A DNA stretch of 47,510 bases from contig MNCI01008930.1 of assembly GCA_015680685.1 (NCBI GenBank), positions 748,248-795,757 on the forward strand, given 5' to 3'. A program made the translations under genes and the position numbers. The notes beneath the pieces are model-generated. The model worked only from the letters and a program-made list of their open reading frames with translations. It did not search any database and was not told the DNA's origin. Numbering within the stretch: the first letter of the stretch is position 1; the number at the start of each line of letters is the position of its first letter. The stretch comes from Gnetum montanum. Taxonomy: Eukaryota > Streptophyta > Gnetopsida > Gnetales > Gnetaceae. This document shows, piece after piece, positions 36,576 through 45,729 of the stretch.

Positions 36576-36825
36576 CACCACGGTCATCCACATGCCCGGC
36601 AATGACTTGGAGCTCGCAAGGTCCATGGGCCGCAGCCATTACATCCAGAGCATCATGCTCTATCATGCCGGCTGGAATGCCCTCGGTACCGTCCTTCGAA
36701 TTGTAAAGACCCTTGCTGAGAGCCGGCTCGGTGCCCACGTACTGGTTGTATACTAAGGATCACGGCATGCCTCTTCCACGGTGCCCATCTCATGGTGCAG
36801 GTGCTGTTGGGCGATTGGTGCTCTA
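36560..36825 (+). pseudogene. Type III PKS (CHS-like), central piece, second copy
   Basis: On the + strand, 36565-36755 encodes HMPGNDLELARSMG, IMLYHAGWNALGTVLRI and AESRLGAHVLVV. This matches the central region of the 41.2-kb PKS ([31 protein letters not shown]). The catalytic Cys is Trp (TGG, 36673-36675). A stop follows at the VVCSE position. A one-base deletion and another near 36815 then precede recognisable ALFGDG-type sequence. It is on the opposite strand to the C-terminal piece at 36383-36575, so the locus is rearranged. Its right edge is the LTR of a Copia element. Confidence 0.85.
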
Positions 36826-37138
36826 TGAAAATAAAGAGCAATGGAACTACAGGCAAATGTAGAAGGATCTTATTATTAGAAATGGGAATAACAAGCTTTT
36901 CTCTTTATCACAAGGAGAGAACAAGAAGAATCTCTCTCATGCAATAGGAGAAGAATGTAAAAGTGGGATGGAAAAGGGATGTATGTGATGGATTTGAAAT
37001 GAGGTGAGAGAGGTCCCTTTTATATTGGGGAAGGGGCCCTTAAATAACTAATGATAACCACCCACTATTTTAGTAACCACAACCAAATTTTAGCACAATA
37101 ACCGTGGCCTAAATTTATTATGATAACTATGGCCAACA
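36826..37138 (-). repeat. 3' LTR of a Copia element (minus strand)
   Basis: A 313-bp LTR runs from TGTTGGCCAT (37138) to TTTTCA (36826). The minus strand has CCAATATAAAAGGGACC at about 37012-37028 as TATA box. Just upstream is CTCCAAGTGAGAGAT, the common Copia sequence before the 3' LTR. The low-coordinate edge meets PKS sequence directly. Confidence 0.7.
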
Positions 37139-37149
37139 ATCTCTCACTT

Positions 37150-38260
37150 GGAGATTTTGATTGAAGATTAATCATATCTCCACACCATCTTTTCTACCTT
37201 GCCATTCTATGTTGCTTATGCTTTTGCTAGTCCATAGGAGCATCTATTCCAATGCTCTTGTCTAGGATTTGCCATGTATCAACTGACCACTCCCACTGCT
37301 TGTGCAATGTCTGGCCTTGTACAAATCATAGTGAACATTAGGGTTCCCACTGTTGATGCATATGGTACTCCAGACATCTCATTCTTCTCTACTTCATTAC
37401 TAGGACACATCTCAGAGGATAATTTGAAATTAACAGGAAGTGGGGTAGAAATTGTCTTACATGTTGAAGTGTCACAAGATCTTACCCAAGTAGTTTTTCT
37501 GAGAAAGCCAAATCTTCTTGTTATTTTTGCCTCGGTGAATTTGCACCCCTAGAATCTTGTTTGCTGGTCCCAAGTCTTTTATATCAAATTCCCTAGCCGA
37601 CTGTGCCTTCAATTCTTGGATTTGCTCTTTGTTGGAGCCTACAACCAACATGTCATCCACATACAATAGCAAAACGAGAAATTTTCATCAAACCTCTTGA
37701 AATATGTGCAAGGGTTTGCACTGAGTCTATTGTACTCAAGGCTCATGATATATGAGTTAAATCTTTTGTACCAACACCTTGGCACCTGTTTGAGACCAAA
37801 TAGAGATTTGTTCAACCTACAAACCAAGTTTTCTTTGCCTTCTTCTGCAAAACCTTATACAAATATTACATCTCTACTGATGACAACTTTGTGGGTAGTG
37901 GGATTCCACAGGCGGTACCCCTTAACTCCATTAGCATACCCTAAGAAGATACATTTCCTGGACTTTGGATCCAACTTTGAGCTTTATTGGTTATTGTACA
38001 TCACATACACAACTTCCAAATGTATGGAAATGAGAATTAACAATTGGCTTACCAATCCACATTTCCATTGGTGTTTTTAGATCAATCGCAGTTGATGGAG
38101 ACCGATTGATTAAATAGAAGGCAGTATTAATTGCTTTTGCCCAAAATGACTTAGTTAGATTTGCAACCCTCAACATTGATTTTGTTTTTTCCAACAAGGT
38201 TCTGTTCATCCATTTTGCCATTGCATGTTGTTGAGGAGTGTGTGCCATTGTGAACTACCT
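37150..38260 (-). pseudogene. Copia integrase and reverse transcriptase, internally deleted
   Basis: From right to left, 37991-38248 is integrase (TPQQHAMAKWMNRTLLEKTK, FYLINRSPSTAI). It is followed by FLGYANGVKGYRLW-type coding at about 37900-37950. RT then starts at about 37827 with LNKSLFGLKQVPRCWYKRFN and has LLYVDDMLVVGSN (37672 leftwards), GPANKILGVQI, and CTRPDIAQAVGVVS at about 37300. The stretch between integrase end and RT start, normally well over 100 residues, is missing, and RNase H is almost gone. Integrase before RT is the Copia order. YVDD is intact but in a different frame from the preceding piece. Confidence 0.85.
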
Positions 38261-38261
38261 C

Positions 38262-39150
38262 TTGATGCTTTCTTGTTAACAAAATGCATCAAATTCATCA
38301 CTTGTATATTCTCCTCCATTATTTGTCCTTAGACACTTATCCTGACTCAAGTTTTACCCATGCTTTAAAAACTTTGAACACTAAAAGACATTTGCCTTCC
38401 TTTTGAAAGATGGTTCTGATATTACATGAATAAGAACGTGGTCAGAATCGCGGATTTTTGATTTTACGTTCACCAATCAGATTCTTTTAATGCATCCTTC
38501 ACCATTTTACTTGCTATTCTACTGTTCGAATATTTTACGGAGATCAAAGGACGTTAAATTATGCATTTTTATTTTATTATCTTTACCATCTCCACTTGGC
38601 ACGCTCCGACCCACATTTGGTGCCTTCCTCCGTATCGTTCAGGAAAATGAGAAAATGAATTTGATTTGTTCTTTGTGTCCGCTGCAACGGCTGCTCGTCC
38701 AGCTAATTGCAAGTTGTTTACTTCCCTTCACTACCATATCAAGTTACAAACTACCCGTGTAATACTGTGGGTACTTAACCACAAATTAAGGAATCAAGAC
38801 TTTTTTAGCATACAATTTTGAATGGCTCGTTTACATGGACGATACCTTATTGTGTATCGTAGGTAACTTAGAAGGCATGAAGACAACAAAAATAATAACC
38901 TATGGTTTTCACATGAAAAATGTATTCCAAAAATCTCATGCAAAAATATGATGATTTTAAACATGTAAGCAACCTTTTGCCACTCATTTCAAGCTTTCTT
39001 CATATTTATTTATGTTTTAATTTAATGTATGTCTCATGTGCCTTCTGTAAAATACATTATAAAGTTTAATATATGTTATGGTATGTACAAGATTGGATAT
39101 TTCATTTGCAATTGAAACAATGAGTAAATATATGGTTAATCATGATAACA
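38262..39150. other. Mixed intergenic stretch with an inverted minisatellite unit
   Basis: 38262-38420 looks like further broken Copia sequence. At 38490-38580 the + strand reads ATTTTACTTGCTATTCTACT...GAGATCAAAGGACGTTAAAT, an inverted, diverged copy of the 32455 repeat unit. The rest is AT-rich with no coding signal. Confidence 0.5.
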
Positions 39151-39690
39151 GTGCTTTAATGTTTAATGGGTGCTAAAGAATATTGTATCACCTATAAGAA
39201 AGATGATAGTGAGGTTGTGGTTTTTGTTGACTCTTATTATGTAGGTGATTCAGAAAAGATCATATCTATAATTGGTTATGTCTTTGCTCTTACATAAGGT
39301 TCAATTAGTTGGATGCCAAAATTACAAATTGTTTTAGCATTGTCTACAACTTAAGTAGAGCACGTAGCTATCCTAGAGGCTTGCAAGGAAGCTTTTTTGG
39401 CTACAAGGTATATTGAATGAGTTGGATATAAAAAATGAAAAAATAAAAATATTTTGTGATAATAAGAGTTTTATATATTTAGTCAAGAATCCTTTTCATC
39501 ATAATAGAAGAGAGCATATTTGCTCGAGATATCATTAGATAAGATAAATTATTGAAGAAGGTTACTTTAGAAAAACTGTACAAGTCAAAATTATGTTGAT
39601 ATGTCACCAAAGTCAATAGTATTAAAGAAGTTCAAGTAGTGCTTGGACTTCTTAAGCTTGTAGAAAAGGTGATAAAGATAATTGAATAAG
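39150..39690 (+). pseudogene. Copia RNase H and 3' end of pol, broken
   Basis: The + strand encodes FVDSYYVGDSEKIISIIGYV, SISWMPKLQIVLALSTT and EACKEAFLATRYIE, matching Copia RNase H ('YVDSDFAGD...R.S.TGYVF', 'ISW.SK.Q..VALS..EAEY', 'EA.KE'). The expected DN.SAI..A.NP..H.RTKHI part follows in degraded form to about 39640. It is oriented opposite to the Copia at 37-38 kb, so it is a separate insertion. Confidence 0.8.
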
Positions 39691-39720
39691 GCAAAGTGAG
39701 TTTGGTGTCAAGATAAAGAT

Positions 39721-40070
39721 TGTTGACTTGATAACAAGTTATTTAGTGCTTTTTCCTTTTCTTTGGGATGTTTCTCTTTTTTGTTTTAGAAATTTTCCTT
39801 TTTCTATTTTAGGAATGATAATCAAATGTAAATTTGAGTTGTTGTTTAAGTCAATGTATAACATATACTATCTCCCATGTATAATGTGTACCTAAATGAT
39901 TTTATACACAAGATAATTAAGAGATGGTATGTCATCAATACAAGCATGTTGTGAGCTTGTGATGAAATAATTGTAGATAGTGAGAGAAAAATATTGTACT
40001 CATTGATTGATATAGAATGAAATTCCTTGTATTACCTATGATGTTTTCCTTCATATTCAAGAGTCTTGCC
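39721..40070 (+). repeat. Probable 3' LTR of the + strand Copia
   Basis: It starts TGTTGACTTG right after GTTTGGTGTCAAGATAAAGAT, the pre-LTR sequence of Copia elements, and ends somewhere near CTTGCCACA at about 40070. The right end is not certain. Confidence 0.5.
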
Positions 40071-40524
40071 ACAAATCTTATACATTTTGTTTTACTTTCG
40101 TTCTATATTTTCTATATTTTAATCATATTTTTGATCTACAAATTTCATTTTTTGATAGAATGTTTGTGTTGGATGCTTTAAATTAATAAAATGATTGTAT
40201 CTCTTTGCAAGTCTTCACTCATCTTAATGCACACTAATTTGACTTTTCTATTAATTGAACTTTCCTTCCCAAAAAGTACAAATTGTAATGTTATTACTTA
40301 GTCATGACTTTGGGATTTCCATAAAAGCCATTTACATTTTCAATGAAAATAGTTGGTGGACTTAACAATGTAGTACACCTAGGAAATGGGTTCAATGTCT
40401 ACTTTTACTTTTAGTGTAGTAGTAGGGTAAATATATAAAAAAATAAATATAATTAGTTACTAATGATAGACCTCAATGTTATCTATATTACCTATTAGTT
40501 TTAACAATCACTTTATAATCCTTT

Positions 40525-40742
40525 TTGGTGAAATAAAACCAAACTATTTGCATTAGCAAGATGGAACAGGATGTAATATCCGTTGTTATACATGCATATA
40601 AACTCAAAACATATAAACTTTACATAAATGCCAATTGGTGAAATAAAACCAAACTCTTTCATTAGCAAGATGGAACAGGATGTAATATCCGTTGTTATAC
40701 ATGCATATAAACTCAAAACATATAAACTTTACATAAATGCCA
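40525..40742 (+). repeat. Tandem duplication, 110 + 108 bp
   Basis: Two adjacent units start TTGGTGAAATAAAACCAAAC and differ by only one substitution and a 2-base indel in the first 35 bp. The rest is identical. This is a recent duplication. Confidence 0.95.
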
Positions 40743-41165
40743 ACGAAATTCCTATTTACTTTCATCTTCGCTCTTTACCTTTTTGTAAACCCAACAAATA
40801 ATGTGAAGCGTAACAAGCATAAGTCATTACAATTCAGGCAACTCTTATTTCATTGAGCCCTCTCTCTGACTTATAAAATACCCACAATACTTTTCATTTA
40901 TCTTATAAGTAATGCTTTGTGTGTCTTGACGACTTCCAACAAGCCTGACTGCTGCTATCATAGACCCATGTTCAGCAGGCCGCTCTCCCATGACGCAAAC
41001 GAATATTGCAAATCCGTGGCGTTATTCTCCACGCGTTGCCTCGGCATTCATGTTTTGCCGCTGTCATTTCATGTTACCAACGTTAAGAATATTTTTTTAT
41101 ATAAATTGCGTAATGCATCAGAATCATAAATACATTAAGAATGCGAATTTGACATTCCTTTCTTT
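40743..41165. other. Downstream flank of the PKS frame
   Basis: No coding domain is seen. The part at 40970-41060 keeps several CpGs (GACGCAAACGAATATTGC, CCACGCGTTGCCTCGGC), unlike the retroelement DNA around it. Confidence 0.4.
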
Positions 41166-42238
41166 TTATATGATTATCCATCTAAATGAGCTTACTTCAT
41201 GGTGACCTCCATTCGGAGATGTAAGCCAAGGAAATTTCCTGTTGCCGTTCTCTGCCAGAACATGCGGGCTCGCCCGCAGCTTGCTCGGCCGCAGCGCCAG
41301 CTTGGCCTCCATGGCGTCCAGGATGGCTGCTCCGCCAGGGTGAGAGATCCAGAACAGACTGTTCCAATCGGAATCCGGTATGCCCAGCGGCTTAACCGCC
41401 CTCTTGAGCTCGTCTTCCAAGTTTTCGGAGATGACAGACGCCACATTCTTGAGCAGATGCACCATCAACCCCGCTTCCGTGACGTCGCCCTCGATGCCTT
41501 GGCGGGAGTTCGGCAGCACCGTCTGCTGAGCTGAGAGCAACTCGAAGCATGGGCTCTCCCCAGCTGCGACATCAGGATCAGCTCCAACAATGAGGGCAGG
41601 AGCGCCATCGCTGAAGAGAACCTGGGCCACCAGGTTGTCAATGTGCCCGCCATCTGGGCGAGGACCGCGGAAGAGGCAAGCAGTGATCTCGGAGCAGACG
41701 ACAAGCACGCGGGCGCCTCGGCGGCTCTCGGCGAACGTCTTGGCGATTCGGAGGACAGTGCCACCGGCGTGGCAGCCGACGTGGTAGAGCATGATCCTCT
41801 CCACGTGGGGACTGAGGCCCATGGTCTCTGCGAGCTCGAAGTCATTGCCGGGCATATGGATGGCGGAGGTGCAGTTGAAGACCAAGTGGGTTATGCCGCT
41901 CAGAGGCTGCCCCCACTCCGCTACGGCCTTATCAGCAGCTTCCTTGCCGAGGCGCGGTATCTCCCTCAGCATTATCTGCTGTCTGAGGCATCATCGTAGG
42001 AGGTAAGACTGGGATGCTGCTTCAGCATCTCCTCCGTTAGTAGCACATACCTCCGGTTGATCTGCGCTCTCTCACATATGCACTGGAACTTGCGCTTGAC
42101 CTCCGTCATGTGCTCACTGTTGGTCACCCTGAAGTAGTAATCAGGGTACTCGCTATGGTTTATCACATTGGCAGGCTGCGCTGTGGCTATGGCCAACACG
42201 CAAGCATTGCCCTGTGCTTTCTCCACCGGAGCTGACAT
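41166..42238 (-). pseudogene. Type III polyketide synthase (chalcone synthase-like), frameshifted and truncated
   Basis: CHS-type enzymes condense a CoA starter with malonyl-CoA in the cytosol. The ATG at 42238 gives 88 open codons (YPDYYFRVTNSEHMTEVKRK, the classic N-terminal block). A one-base frameshift near 41985-41992 precedes the long frame 41972-41166. In alfalfa CHS2 numbering, Cys164 (codon 41772-41774), Phe215, His303 (41340-41342) and Asn336 (41241-41243) are all present. Changes at cavity positions include Thr197 to Leu, Phe265 to Val, Gly211 to Ala, and Phe165 to His. CoA-site Arg58 is Cys and Lys62 is Arg. There is a 2-residue insertion after FRGP. Homology stops just after Asn336, so ~50 C-terminal residues with the GFGPG loop are missing here. 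The usual CHS intron at Cys60 is absent. It is GC- and CpG-rich. I call it a pseudogene, but a sequencing error could mimic the frameshift. Confidence 0.9.
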
Positions 42239-42358
42239 GAATGAATGAGAAATGAAATGATGGGCTTTGCTAACGGAACTAGTCTAGTAGGTCACCTGAA
42301 ACTCAGTGGAGAACTGATGGTGGCGTTGGTGATGTGCATAATGAGAATCCACGAAGCA

Positions 42359-42365
42359 ATTTATA
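42359..42365 (-). promoter_or_regulatory. TATA-like box upstream of the PKS frame
   Basis: The minus strand reads TTATTATTATAAATTGC, with TATAAAT about 120 bp upstream of the PKS ATG. This is a normal distance for a plant 5' leader of about 90 nt. Confidence 0.5.
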
Positions 42366-42427
42366 ATAATAAACAAAGCTGTGCAGGACCACCTTGTTTT
42401 GTTTGGCAATAGGTAAAGCAAATCATC

Positions 42428-42626
42428 GGCAGAAAAGAAAACCACGTCTTCAATGTCAAGGCACGTGGCACGTGTTAAGTAGAAAATTGCAAGGCCCGGT
42501 TGTCCATATTGATTGGATTAGAATAGTCTGGATGACAGCAACGGCAGAAAAGAAAACAACGTCGTCAATATCAAGGCGCGTGTTTAGTAAGCAGAAAATT
42601 GCAACGCCGGGTTCTCCATATTGGTT
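42428..42626 (-). repeat. ~115-bp tandem duplication in the PKS upstream region
   Basis: Unit 1 (42428-42525) and unit 2 (from 42543) share GGCAGAAAAGAAAAC, CAATRTCAAGG, GCAGAAAATTGCAA and CTCCATATTG. The two G-boxes are intact only in unit 1; unit 2 has CAAGGCGCGTG in their place. Confidence 0.75.
42462..42474 (-). promoter_or_regulatory. Paired G-boxes (CACGTGxCACGTG)
   Basis: Two perfect CACGTG palindromes lie one base apart (42462-42467 and 42469-42474), about 100 bp upstream of the TATA-like box. An ACGT-core site (CCACGT) lies at about 42442. G-boxes bound by bZIP factors (HY5 type) are established light-response elements of CHS promoters. Function here is inferred from position. Confidence 0.55.
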
Positions 42627-42778
42627 GTTGGATTAGAATTTTGGCCGACTTTAACTTTTGTGGGTGGATTGTTGAAAAAACATGATGACACGGAAGAACC
42701 TTGTTGGATTAGAATTTTGGCCGACTTTAACTTTTGTGGGTGGATTGTTGAAAAAACATGATGACACGGAAGAACCTT
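42627..42778. repeat. Perfect 76-bp tandem duplication
   Basis: The unit starting GTTGGATTAGAATTTTGGCC occurs at 42627-42702 and 42703-42778 with no difference seen. Confidence 0.95.
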
Positions 42779-42871
42779 GTTGATGCATAAAATTTGGACG
42801 CATCTGAAAAAAAATTCATTTTAGGAGACTATTGCCTATGGTGCATCCGTATGAGTATGAAATCAAGAATA

Positions 42872-42929
42872 TTCTCAGCTGGTAGGATATGAACCACGGC
42901 TTCTCAGCTGGTAGGATATGAACCACGGC
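42872..42929. repeat. Perfect 29-bp tandem duplication
   Basis: TTCTCAGCTGGTAGGATATG plus nine bases is repeated exactly. It overlaps the downstream end of the dioxygenase fragment. Confidence 0.9.
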
Positions 42930-43155
42930 AGCAGGAGCATGTCCCTCATCATCATCAACAAGATTTTCAAAATCAATGATGGAAATTTACAGATGGGGAA
43001 TCTTCGATGATAGGATAATTTTCCTCCACATGCTGCTACTTCTTCTCGTATTTCTCAAGGACAATCTGCACTTCGCTATCCACAAGTGCTTTCACTCCTT
43101 CCAAATACTGTGGATATTGCAGCAACTGGTTGCCAGTTGCTGCTGTAGGAGCCAT
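42910..43155 (-). pseudogene. 2-oxoglutarate-dependent dioxygenase, N-terminal fragment
   Basis: From an ATG at 43155 there are 39 open codons (YPQYLEGVKALVDSEVQIVL then EKYEKK), a TAG, and EENYPIIEDSPSV. After a one-base shift comes SIIDFENLVDDDEGH and AAVVHI. This order matches the start of plant dioxygenases of the flavanone 3-hydroxylase/flavonol synthase/anthocyanidin synthase type: 'V..L.....VP..YI.P', acidic spacer, 'IP.IDF..L', 'VV..I'. The iron-binding HxD...H and RxS motifs, which lie further downstream, are absent. The fragment is in the same orientation as the PKS frame and about 0.7 kb upstream of it. These families work in consecutive steps of flavonoid synthesis, but the enzyme's substrate cannot be told from this piece. 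Confidence 0.55.
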
Positions 43156-45174
43156 GGCTGTGTTGTTGGGTCATTGTGGGTAAGAGGTGTAATCATCCAC
43201 GGCTTCTGTAGGGGCCACCAGGTTGTCATTTCTCCGATTTTTCTCGGTGACGTGTGCACGCGTTCATTCATGTTACAGGATCTGAGAATTCATTTTCCGA
43301 TCGGATCTTTGATATGATGAAACCAAACTGGCTGACAGGTGATCGAAAAGAAGTTTGAACGTGGTTGAGGATCCTGCAAATATAATTAAATACATTGGCT
43401 TTTAGATTCCACAAACTTGTCTTGTGCATGAATACATATAACTAATGACGATGCATGCTCAAGTTAGAGGGGTGATACCGCCCTGATAAAATATTTGATT
43501 GTGGGCCATCATTATCTTGGTGATTTATATGATCTATGGAAAGAAAAATAAAAAATAAAAGAAAATTTGAACATTTATGATTTAAAGTATCATTATCATC
43601 TTGGTACAAATTTACAATTTATAATTTTGTGTTTAGTGTCATTTATCTTTATCTTACCAGAGAATTTTGATGGTTTATGTTTTTGTATATTATTATCATA
43701 TTGACAACATTATCTTATCTATGATGAGTATGATTATTATTTTGGTGTCTTCATCCTATTTATGATTAGACTATGTCTTATTTATGATTGAAAAAAAGAG
43801 AGAAATTGATCATTTATGGCTCCTACATCACAAGTAGTAGTGTTGGACCCCAAAATAATTGTAATATAGATACACCCTTAAGATATATAGTCCAATTAGA
43901 ACTTTATAACTCAACATTATGGTTTAGAATATAAATAGATGAAAAATGGAGTAGATAAACATATTGTTGATCATGGCCCTGTGCTTATCATGGGTGATGT
44001 TGGCCTCAACAAACCTCAACCTAAAAAGTTACACCACTGAAGTGAAATAATCTCCTTTGGCAGATCTCCATTAATGCGAATTACATCAATTAAACTTTCA
44101 ACCTAGTTTAGTTTCATGGGATGCACTTGAAGGTGCTTTCATGCCAAAATACAAACCAATAGCCACTAAACACAAGTTTAAGATGCACAATGAGTGCTTT
44201 GGCATGTTTGAATTTCATTTCCATGAATAATGAGTCTTTTATTATATCATATTTTCTTTAGAGCTAAATCTTTATTTTCTCATAGGTGGTATTGCTATAA
44301 ATTCATGCTCAATCTCTTACATTACTTTGTTATCCTTGTAATCTTTGCATCACTAAGTGTTGTTATTAGTTGAATCTATAGGTAGAAAAAATAATCCTTT
44401 CACAAAATGAATTATGAGAAAGGTTGGTGTGACTATGAATGGCTCAATGGTTTTGAGATCTTTTTTAGCTTTCAACTAATTCTGAAAAACCTTCTTTCTC
44501 AGGTAGGAAAAGAATTGAAAGACTTCTCCTTTTTAAGGATATCATTTCGAGTTTTCACCTGGTACTCAAAGTTTGTTTTAGTCTAAGAGTTTTTTTTAAA
44601 GATATGATTCTATTGGGATAGTAACGGCTGCATTAGCCAAAGCAATTAGATTTACAGATGGCTATTCAGATCTTTCAACTACACATGACATTTGGAGTAC
44701 TGCAGAATTTTATGCACCAGCGAGAAAATATAAAAGAAACATGAATGACTTTCAGTCAGTTGATATCGCACCTTTTATTTCGTGATTAAAAAAAAAAAAA
44801 AAAAGCCGCCATGGATTCTGTAACTCAGTCAACTACGCATGAAACGCTCTGAAATCATGGGTATCTTGCCGCCAGGGAATGCAAAATAATAGACGTAGCA
44901 AATTGTCCATGATGTTTACCGAACCTTTTGTATATATTTTCAATATCACCTTTTGAAGTTTTTGAAATGCAATACATTGTTCTGCTATTCAGAAATCGCA
45001 CAATGCGTGCATACTACTTTATGGGCCTACGCCATCAAAATGATGGTAGGGGGTGACTCATGACAGGGTGCATAGCCGTATATATTCAGCCTAGTTTCTT
45101 CATTCATTGGTAAAAATATTATTTCCACATGCATGACTTTAAAGGAGCATGTAATTTTCAGGTGCTGCCAGAGC
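43156..45174. other. AT-rich intergenic region
   Basis: No coding domain is seen. Notable small features are an A17 run at 44788-44804, and a ~160-bp element at about 44440-44600 that recurs at about 45730-45890. 43209-43226 (GGGGCCACCAGGTTGTCA) matches the antisense of the PKS codons around DNLVAQ for 17-18 bases, possibly by chance. Confidence 0.4.
44440..44600 (+). repeat. Dispersed repeat, copy 1
   Basis: It shares TTTTGAGAT, AGCTTTCA/AGGTTTTCA, GAAAAA.CTT/CTC...TCTSAGGTAGGAAAAG, and a TTTTACxTxxTACTxAA stretch with about 45730-45890, in the same orientation. Confidence 0.6.
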
Positions 45175-45444
45175 TTAAACATCAATGGTACAAGCAACAA
45201 CCCGGCAGGCAACGTGGTCAAGGATAAAACCAAATAAGGCTGCTCGTGCCTTTAACGCTTGACAAAGGCATTCAAAATTGACCGGGACTAGGATGACGGT
45301 ATCATTTCTTCTTGCTTCATCGCGTATCAAAAGAGTTAGAACCACGTTTTTCTTATACCTTTTGTCCTTAGCCAAGACTCTTTGTGAATGTTGTGATTTC
45401 AAAATATGAAGATGTTCGATGAAAGGTTTATTTTGACTATCCAC
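45175..45444 (-). CDS. Unrecognised 89-codon ORF
   Basis: The ORF starts MDSQNKPFIEHLHILKSQHS and has a basic middle (LAKDKRYKKN), a TVILVPVNFECLCQALKARA segment and ALFGFILDHVACRVV near the end. It has no match I recognise, no signal peptide and no clear membrane helix. It keeps some CpGs (AACGTGGTC, TTAACGCTTG) while its surroundings are AT-rich. It may be part of an exon of a host gene or chance. Confidence 0.25.
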   Translation of the reverse strand: MDSQNKPFIEHLHILKSQHSQRVLAKDKRYKKNVVLTLLIRDEARRNDTVILVPVNFECLCQALKARAALFGFILDHVACRVVACTIDV

Positions 45445-45729
45445 ATTTTCATAGAATATAGGTGCGTTACATGAATTTTCAATGCCACCACTATTTGAAT
45501 CGCTTCTATTAATTTGGATTCTTTTTATATTTCACATCCAAAAATATAATAGGTAAAGATTTATGAATTTTAGGATTATCATTACAAGAATTGCATTTTA
45601 TGATGGCATTTATAAAAATTCATCAAAATTGAAATAAATGTCACATTTCTCTTACAACATAACAAAAGGAATAATAATATTTTAGAAAATTTAGAGTACA
45701 TATTATTGAAGAGTGAGTCTGAAGAAAAG

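Noticed and set aside
36399-36605. + strand frame with a MPGPKLNST...PWPVVGHLL segment resembling a cytochrome P450 start
   Set aside because: It is the antisense of the PKS C-terminal SFGPG region; the resemblance is accidental.
41199-41999. Several + strand ORFs across the PKS
   Set aside because: They are shadows of the GC-rich minus-strand PKS frame, with no family resemblance.
43209-43226. Further PKS fragment (17-18 base match to the PKS)
   Set aside because: The match does not extend on either side, so chance cannot be excluded.
42976-43317. 113-codon + strand ORF
   Set aside because: It overlaps the dioxygenase fragment on the other strand, which has recognisable motifs; this one does not.
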